DNA of 8,086 nt from Pseudomonadota bacterium. Lineage in GTDB: Bacteria; Pseudomonadota; Alphaproteobacteria; Acetobacterales; Acetobacteraceae. Where the stretch lies: NCBI GenBank assembly GCA_021798375.1, contig JAJZHU010000098.1:1-8086 (forward strand). Reading direction: 5' to 3'. This document shows, one piece after another, positions 5,899-8,086 of the stretch. The position numbers were made by a program, and so were the translations under genes. Each line of letters begins with the position of its first letter. Within the stretch, counting starts at the first letter, position 1. The notes beneath the pieces are model-generated. The model was not told the origin of the DNA, searched no databases, and saw nothing but the letters and a program-made list of their open reading frames with translations.

Positions 5899-6549
5899 AT
5901 GGTTGGATTTCAACGCGGGAACGGCATGTTCGGATTTCTGTACAAACGTCTTCTGGGCAAACGCAGCCCACCGACGCCCCGGCCAGGGCGACGGGAGGCG
6001 GTGCGGAATACCCGGCGTGCGGCGTCGGGCGATGTGACGTTCAAGGCGCTTGTGGCCGCGGCCGATCAGGCGCGCGATAGGGGCGATTGGGCCGAGGCGG
6101 CGCGATCCTATCATCGCGCCCTGTCGCTCTATCCGCTGCATGGCGGTTATTTCCTGCAATTGGGCCATGTATTGAAAGAACAGGGCGCCAATTTGGCGGC
6201 GGAAGTGGCCTATCGCAACGCGGTTTGTCTGGGCGAATTGGCGGCGGCCGAATATCTGGCGTTCGTGGCCGGCGGCGGGTTCGATCGCGGCTGGCTGGAG
6301 CAGGTGGCGGCATTTTGGCAAGGCGATACGGCGGATTTGTTCGCCACACCCCCCACCCAACAGGATGTGGCGGACGCGATCGAACTGTTGTGTGATCGCG
6401 GGATGCCCGATCTGGAGGAACTGCGCGATTTGATGGCGGCATGCGCCTCGCGCCGGGCGCTGTTGGCGCGCTTGCTGGGGGGCGACGAATTTCGCCATTA
6501 TCATGCTGATTTGTTGAAATTTATCGCACAGACCGGGTGGAACGGATGA
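5899..6549 (+). CDS. Small TPR-repeat protein of a glycosyltransferase locus
   Basis: This 216-aa protein is not recognised as a named family. After a short basic N-terminus (MVGFQRGNGMFGFLYKRLLGKR) come about two tetratricopeptide repeats. The first spans roughly 50-80 (ARDRGDWAEAARSYHRALSLYP, with the Gly-Asp-Trp and Ala pattern) and the second 84-112 (YFLQLGHVLKEQGANLAAEVAYRNAV). The C-terminal half is helical with no motif I can place. TPRs mediate protein-protein contact, so a scaffold or partner role for the following glycosyltransferase is inferred from the 4-bp overlap (ATGA) with it. The ATG at 5899 is chosen because GAGG lies 6 nt upstream; a TTG at 5887 and an ATG at 5926 are alternatives. 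No signal peptide is evident. Confidence 0.8.
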   Translation: MVGFQRGNGMFGFLYKRLLGKRSPPTPRPGRREAVRNTRRAASGDVTFKALVAAADQARDRGDWAEAARSYHRALSLYPLHGGYFLQLGHVLKEQGANLAAEVAYRNAVCLGELAAAEYLAFVAGGGFDRGWLEQVAAFWQGDTADLFATPPTQQDVADAIELLCDRGMPDLEELRDLMAACASRRALLARLLGGDEFRHYHADLLKFIAQTGWNG

Positions 6550-8000
6550 TTGCTTTTTCGGTGGTGATCAACACCCACAACCGCGCGGATTTGCTGGAAG
6601 ACACGCTGCGCGGGCTGACGGGGCTGCGCTATCCGGCGTTTGAAGTCGTGGTGGTGAACGGGCCTTCGACCGATGCGACCAGCGATGTGCTGGCGCGTTG
6701 GCGGGGGCGGATCAAGATCGTCGATTGCCCGGTGCCCAATCTGGCGGTTTCGCGCAATTTGGGCATCGAGGCCGCCGCCGGCGATGTGGTGGCGTTTATC
6801 GACGACGACGCGGTGCCGCACCCCGATTGGCTGACCGAGCTTTGCTATTTCTATGCCGATCCGCGCGTGGGCGGGGCGGGAGGATTTACGCTCGATCATA
6901 CCGGCGTGCGGTTTCAGGCGCGCAAGACGGTGTGCGACCGTTTCGGCAACGCCTTCGAGCGGCCGGATGATTACGACGAGCGGGTGTTGAACCGGGCTGG
7001 AACTTCTTTGTATCCCTCGCTGTTGGGCACCAATGCGTCCTATCGCGCCGCGGCGTTGCGGGCGGTGGGCGGGTTCGATCCGGTGTTCGCCTATTTCCTC
7101 GATGAGACGGACGTGTGTTTGCGCCTGGTCGATGCTGCCTGGCGGGTGGTTTATGCGCCCGAGGCATTGGTGTTTCATCAACTCGCCCCCAGCGCCGAGC
7201 GTGACGGCCGCCGGGTGCCGCGCAGCATTCTGCGGCAGGTGATCAGCCAGAGTTATTTCATCTGGCGCCACGGCACGCGCCAGTCGTTGGAGGAATCCGG
7301 GCGGCAGTTGGCGGTGTACGAGGCCAGGATGCGGGCCGACAACGCCCGGCTGTTGGCCGATCAGGCGATCGACCTGGCGCACAAGGTGCGGTTGGACGAG
7401 GAATTGTCGCAGGGGTTGTCGCAGGGGCGGGCGGCGGCTTTTGCCGGCGAGACCGCGCGAGTATTGGCGGCGGCTCCGGCATTTTTGCCGTTTGGGGCGG
7501 GGGCGCGGTCGGTGGCGGTGTTGGCGCGGCAGGTGTCGGCCCGGTTGCAGGACATGGTTGCCGGATTGGTCGCGGGGGGGTGGACGGTGCATTTGCTGTG
7601 CGAGGGTGAGGCGCTCTGTTCCCGTTTTCACGCGGGTGTGTGGCGGCACGCGGTGGTGGTGGAACCGGGTGCGGGCGAGGCATTGGCCGGGGCGCGGGAC
7701 ATTCCCCTGGCGGTGGCCGATTGGTGCGTGGCGGTGGCGGGGCGGTTCGAGGCGTTGCAATCTTTCCGCTTCGATGCGGTGGCAAGCTGCGTGCGCGAAT
7801 TGCCGGGGGCGGCGGTGCTGGGCCGGGTGGGGTTGCTGATCGATGATGGCCGCACCGAGGTTCCGGTGGAAGCCCGGGACCGCGTGTTGTGGGGGCATTT
7901 TCATGTTGGCAAATTGATCGCGCTGGAATCCCGTGCGATGGCGGCAAAGCCCGTGGCGGCAGACGCGGCGGCGGCCTTGGCGTTGTTGGGGAATAAGTGA
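6546..8000 (+). CDS. Glycosyltransferase family 2 protein with extra C-terminal domain
   Basis: The product is 484 aa. Residues 1-215 form a GT-A, family 2 glycosyltransferase: FSVVINTHNRADLLEDTL (4-21), the nucleotide-sugar site with VVVVNGPSTDAT (34-45), NLAVSRNLGIEAAAGDVVAFIDDDAV (65-90) with metal-binding DDD at 86-88, and LLGTNASYRAAALRAVGGFD (159-178). A DETD follows at 186-189, where the catalytic acidic motif usually lies. A helical linker (about 225-310) leads to residues 320-460, a second alpha/beta-looking region (SVAVLARQVSARLQDMVAGLVAGGWTVHLLCEG). It resembles the first Rossmann half of GT-B enzymes, but no GT-B catalytic half follows. Sugar donor and acceptor cannot be told. The ATG overlaps the TPR gene's stop (ATGA); a GTG at 6537 is possible. 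It abuts the next gene (TGATG). Confidence 0.88.
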   Translation: MIAFSVVINTHNRADLLEDTLRGLTGLRYPAFEVVVVNGPSTDATSDVLARWRGRIKIVDCPVPNLAVSRNLGIEAAAGDVVAFIDDDAVPHPDWLTELCYFYADPRVGGAGGFTLDHTGVRFQARKTVCDRFGNAFERPDDYDERVLNRAGTSLYPSLLGTNASYRAAALRAVGGFDPVFAYFLDETDVCLRLVDAAWRVVYAPEALVFHQLAPSAERDGRRVPRSILRQVISQSYFIWRHGTRQSLEESGRQLAVYEARMRADNARLLADQAIDLAHKVRLDEELSQGLSQGRAAAFAGETARVLAAAPAFLPFGAGARSVAVLARQVSARLQDMVAGLVAGGWTVHLLCEGEALCSRFHAGVWRHAVVVEPGAGEALAGARDIPLAVADWCVAVAGRFEALQSFRFDAVASCVRELPGAAVLGRVGLLIDDGRTEVPVEARDRVLWGHFHVGKLIALESRAMAAKPVAADAAAALALLGNK

Positions 8001-8086
8001 TGCCATTGGGAGCCGATGTGGTGACGCGGGCGTTCGCGATGCTGGCGGGGCGGGATTTGGACCCGGCGGAAGCCGCGGCCAAGGCG
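8000..8086 (+). CDS. Start of an unidentified gene with a GRD-DP-E motif (cut by window edge)
   Basis: Only 29 codons are visible, beginning at an ATG that shares one base with the glycosyltransferase stop (TGATG). The peptide MPLGADVVTRAFAMLAGRDLDPAEAAAKA contains a run like the 'LGR-PDP-E' segment found at the start of DUF4214-type and related N-terminal modules of some glycan-locus methyltransferases and glycosyltransferases. That likeness is from memory on a short stretch and is weak. A GGGG about 8 nt upstream could act as a ribosome-binding site. Coupling to the preceding genes indicates one operon. Confidence 0.6.
   Translation, partial: MPLGADVVTRAFAMLAGRDLDPAEAAAKA

Noticed and set aside
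6501..8006. Long open frame (501 codons) on the minus strand opposite the glycosyltransferase
   Set aside because: Its product is Arg/His/Pro/Gln-rich with no motif, while the plus strand encodes a clear GT2 domain. It is an antisense shadow in GC-rich DNA.

Overview
The window reads as ordinary chromosome of a GC-rich alphaproteobacterium, most likely Rhodospirillales-like. This rests on a zinc-free ribosomal protein L31, a metX-metW pair, a flagellar fliF-fliG-fliH run with an 'EYPQT' FliG, a ROSE-type leader on a small heat-shock gene, and a candidate CtrA site. These point to the class; genus cannot be fixed from the sequence alone.

Layout. Positions 1-2882 (minus strand) carry a flagellar operon transcribed fliF, fliG, fliH. 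fliF and fliG are 2 bp apart, fliG and fliH overlap, and fliH runs off the left edge. These proteins build the MS ring, the rotor/switch and the export-ATPase regulator. Upstream of fliF, at 2971-2987, lies a CtrA-like box. Divergent from it is metX-metW (3052-4838, plus), overlapping by 4 bp, which serves methionine biosynthesis and ends in a hairpin terminator at about 4837-4856.

Positions 4920-5776 (minus) hold hsp20 and, upstream of it, rpmE. The 3' end of hsp20 lies in a perfect 17-bp tandem duplication. Its leader (5377-5471) looks like a ROSE RNA thermometer. A sigma-32-like promoter sits just upstream, with its -35 box in the loop of the rpmE terminator. This compact promoter, thermometer and terminator arrangement is the most interesting regulatory structure in the window.

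Positions 5899-8086 (plus) start a tightly coupled set of three genes: a small TPR protein, a two-part glycosyltransferase (a GT2 catalytic domain plus a C-terminal region of uncertain fold), and the first 29 codons of a gene with a 'GRD-DP-E' motif. Stop and start codons overlap at both junctions. This looks like a cell-surface or protein glycosylation locus continuing to the right.

No tRNA, rRNA, CRISPR array, insertion sequence or phage gene was seen. No intergenic stretch exceeds about 170 bp.
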